A stretch of DNA of 64,000 nucleotides from Acidiphilium sp. PA (GTDB lineage: Bacteria > Pseudomonadota > Alphaproteobacteria > Acetobacterales > Acetobacteraceae). A model generated the notes under the pieces. The model was not told the origin of the DNA, searched no databases, and saw nothing but the letters and a program-made list of their open reading frames with translations. Positions 62,570 to 64,000 of this stretch are shown here, in pieces. Position numbers and translations under genes: made by a program. The stretch spans positions 434,001 through 498,000 of the forward strand of contig NZ_JAIMBY010000002.1 of NCBI RefSeq assembly GCF_026191915.1, read 5' to 3'. Position 1 is the first letter of the stretch. Every line of letters begins with the position of its first letter.

Positions 62570-64000
62570 ATGAAACATCCGGTCATGCTGACCATTCTCG
62601 ATGGCTTCGGCTGGCGCGAAGACCCCGCCGACAATGCTGTCGCCTTGGCGCAGACGCCCAATTTCGACCGCCTCTGGCAAGCCTCGCCCCACGCCTTCCT
62701 GCGCACCTGCGGCAACGATGTCGGTCTACCGGACGGCCAGATGGGTAATTCCGAGGTCGGACACACCAATATCGGCGCGGGCCGCGTCGTCATGCAGGAA
62801 CTGCCGCGCATTGATGCCGCCATTACCGATGGCTCGCTGGCCGCGAACCCTGACCTGCAACGCTTCATCGCCGCCCTGAGACAATCCGAAGGCGCCTGTC
62901 ACCTGCTCGGCCTGATCTCGCCGGGCGGCGTGCACGCCCACCAACGTCACGTCGCCGCCCTCGCCACCCTCATCGCCGATGCCGGCGTGCCGGTGTTCAT
63001 CCACGCCATCACCGATGGCCGCGACACCGCCCCCGAAAGCGGTGCCGACTGTCTGCAAACCCTGATCGATGCCATTCCCTCCGGCGCCGAAATCGCCACC
63101 ATCATCGGCCGTTACTATGCCATGGACCGCGACAACCGCTGGGAGCGGGTGGAACGCGCCTTCGACCTGCTGGTCGATGGCGCCGGCACCGCCGCGACCG
63201 ATCCGGTCGAAGCCGTGCGTGCCAGCTACCGCGCCGACATCACCGATGAATTCATCAAGCCTGTCGTCATGACCGGCTATGCCGGCATCAGCGATGGCGA
63301 TGGCCTGCTTTGCGCCAATTTCCGCGCCGATCGGGTACGCGAAATCCTCACCGCCCTGCTCGACCCCGGCTTCGATGGCTTCTCGCGCGCCCTGGTCCCA
63401 AAATTCGCCGCCGCCCTCGGCATGGTTCCCTATTCGGACCATATCGACAAACTCATGCACTGCCTGTTCCCCCCGAACCCGATGACGAACCTGCTCGGCG
63501 AAGTCGTCGCCCGCGCCGGCAAACGCCAACTCCGCGCCGCCGAGACCGAGAAATACCCGCATGTCACCTATTTTCTGAACGGCGGCCGCGAAACGCCGTT
63601 TGAAGGCGAAGACCGCATCATGGTCCCCTCGCCCAAAGTCGCCACTTACGACCTGCAACCCGAAATGTCCGCGCCCGAACTGACGGACAAAGTCGTCGCC
63701 GCCATTGAAACCGGCGAACTCGACCTGATCGTGTTGAACTTCGCCAATCCCGACATGGTCGGTCACACCGGCATCCTCGCCGCCGCCGTCAAGGCTGTTG
63801 AAACCGTCGATACCTGTCTCGGCCGCATCGCCGCCGCCATCGCCGCCCGGCACGGCAGCCTTATCGTGACCGCCGACCACGGCAATTGTGAACTGATGCG
63901 CGACCCCGCAACCGGCGGCCCCCACACCGCCCACACGCTCAACCGCGTGCCCGTCCTGCTCGCCGGCGCGGCACCAGGCAGCACCCTGCACGACGGCCGC
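62570..64000 (+). CDS. gpmI: 2,3-bisphosphoglycerate-independent phosphoglycerate mutase, 3' end cut by window edge
   Basis: Interconverts 3- and 2-phosphoglycerate in glycolysis. ATG at 62570 follows a CAGGAG site; 477 codons are open to the window edge, so most of the roughly 510-residue protein is present. ILDGFGW holds the first metal Asp, S61 in GQMGNSEVGHTNIGAGRVV is the phospho-serine, followed by ITDGRDTAP, GRYYAMDRDNRWER and TADHGNCELM. Confidence 0.96.
   Translation, partial: MKHPVMLTILDGFGWREDPADNAVALAQTPNFDRLWQASPHAFLRTCGNDVGLPDGQMGNSEVGHTNIGAGRVVMQELPRIDAAITDGSLAANPDLQRFIAALRQSEGACHLLGLISPGGVHAHQRHVAALATLIADAGVPVFIHAITDGRDTAPESGADCLQTLIDAIPSGAEIATIIGRYYAMDRDNRWERVERAFDLLVDGAGTAATDPVEAVRASYRADITDEFIKPVVMTGYAGISDGDGLLCANFRADRVREILTALLDPGFDGFSRALVPKFAAALGMVPYSDHIDKLMHCLFPPNPMTNLLGEVVARAGKRQLRAAETEKYPHVTYFLNGGRETPFEGEDRIMVPSPKVATYDLQPEMSAPELTDKVVAAIETGELDLIVLNFANPDMVGHTGILAAAVKAVETVDTCLGRIAAAIAARHGSLIVTADHGNCELMRDPATGGPHTAHTLNRVPVLLAGAAPGSTLHDGR

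Noticed and set aside
62726-63991. 421-codon minus-strand frame with Gly-rich translation
   Set aside because: Shadow of gpmI, whose catalytic motifs are intact on the plus strand.

Overview
The window is a GC-rich chromosomal segment from an alphaproteobacterium, most likely a member of the Acetobacteraceae (inference). The grounds are the short alphaproteobacterial HPr kinase beside rapZ and a permease-less PTS, a MbfA-type ferritin/VIT1 fusion, paired TPR glycosyltransferase-like and TPR-sulfotransferase genes, and intergenic palindromes of a kind I associate with that family. I see no insertion sequence, prophage or CRISPR array. Most of it is densely packed core and metabolic DNA with many 4-nt start/stop overlaps. 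Both edges cut genes: hutG on the left and gpmI on the right.

Layout. 1-4994: histidine degradation (hutG-hutH-hutI on minus, hutF divergent) around a perfect palindrome resembling a HutC operator. 4991-9028: regulatory phosphotransferase system on minus (hprK-rapZ-EIIA-HPr-EI), with a hairpin between HPr and EI. 9273-13783: UDP-galactopyranose mutase, then an HtrA-like protease / OmpR-type regulator / histidine kinase operon. 13.9-17.6 kb: a D-Ala-D-Ala carboxypeptidase, then lepB-rnc-era. 17.6-25.1 kb: a pimFABCD-type operon for beta-oxidation of dicarboxylic acids. 25.2-30.6 kb: an orphan solute-binding protein and membrane proteins, a large inverted-repeat element, and the TPR gene pair. 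30.8-34.3 kb: mbfA, nitronate monooxygenase, EamA exporter and GST; ygfZ follows. 35.2-40.2 kb: two glycosyltransferases, asnB and a dihydroorotase-type enzyme in one tight operon. 40.3-42.8 kb: an aminotransferase and a degenerate gamma-glutamyltransferase-like lipoprotein. 42.9 kb: tRNA-Thr(GGT).

43.1-49.0 kb is the most unusual part. A small membrane protein and a short PEP-CTERM protein sit beside two divergent units of circularly permuted ATP-grasp plus alpha-E proteins. One unit has two separate genes with an intact-looking active site; the other is a single fused protein whose ATP-grasp half has lost recognisable motifs. The transglutaminase and proteasome-like partners usual for this amidoligase-type system are not present in the window. 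49.4-53.3 kb carries tricarballylate/citrate utilisation genes (tcuC-tcuA-tcuB), followed by envelope glycan genes (GT39-like, VTT/DedA-like, GT2), a His-rich secreted protein, an IlvD/Edd dehydratase, an M29 aminopeptidase, an MBL-fold hydrolase, tatD and gpmI.

The window also holds a family of AT-rich palindromes (three copies, two of them as an inverted pair around a GC hairpin), a REPIN-like inverted pair of another repeat, and a 13-bp tandem array, all in intergenic positions. All functional calls rest on motif recognition by eye. No alignments or database searches were run.
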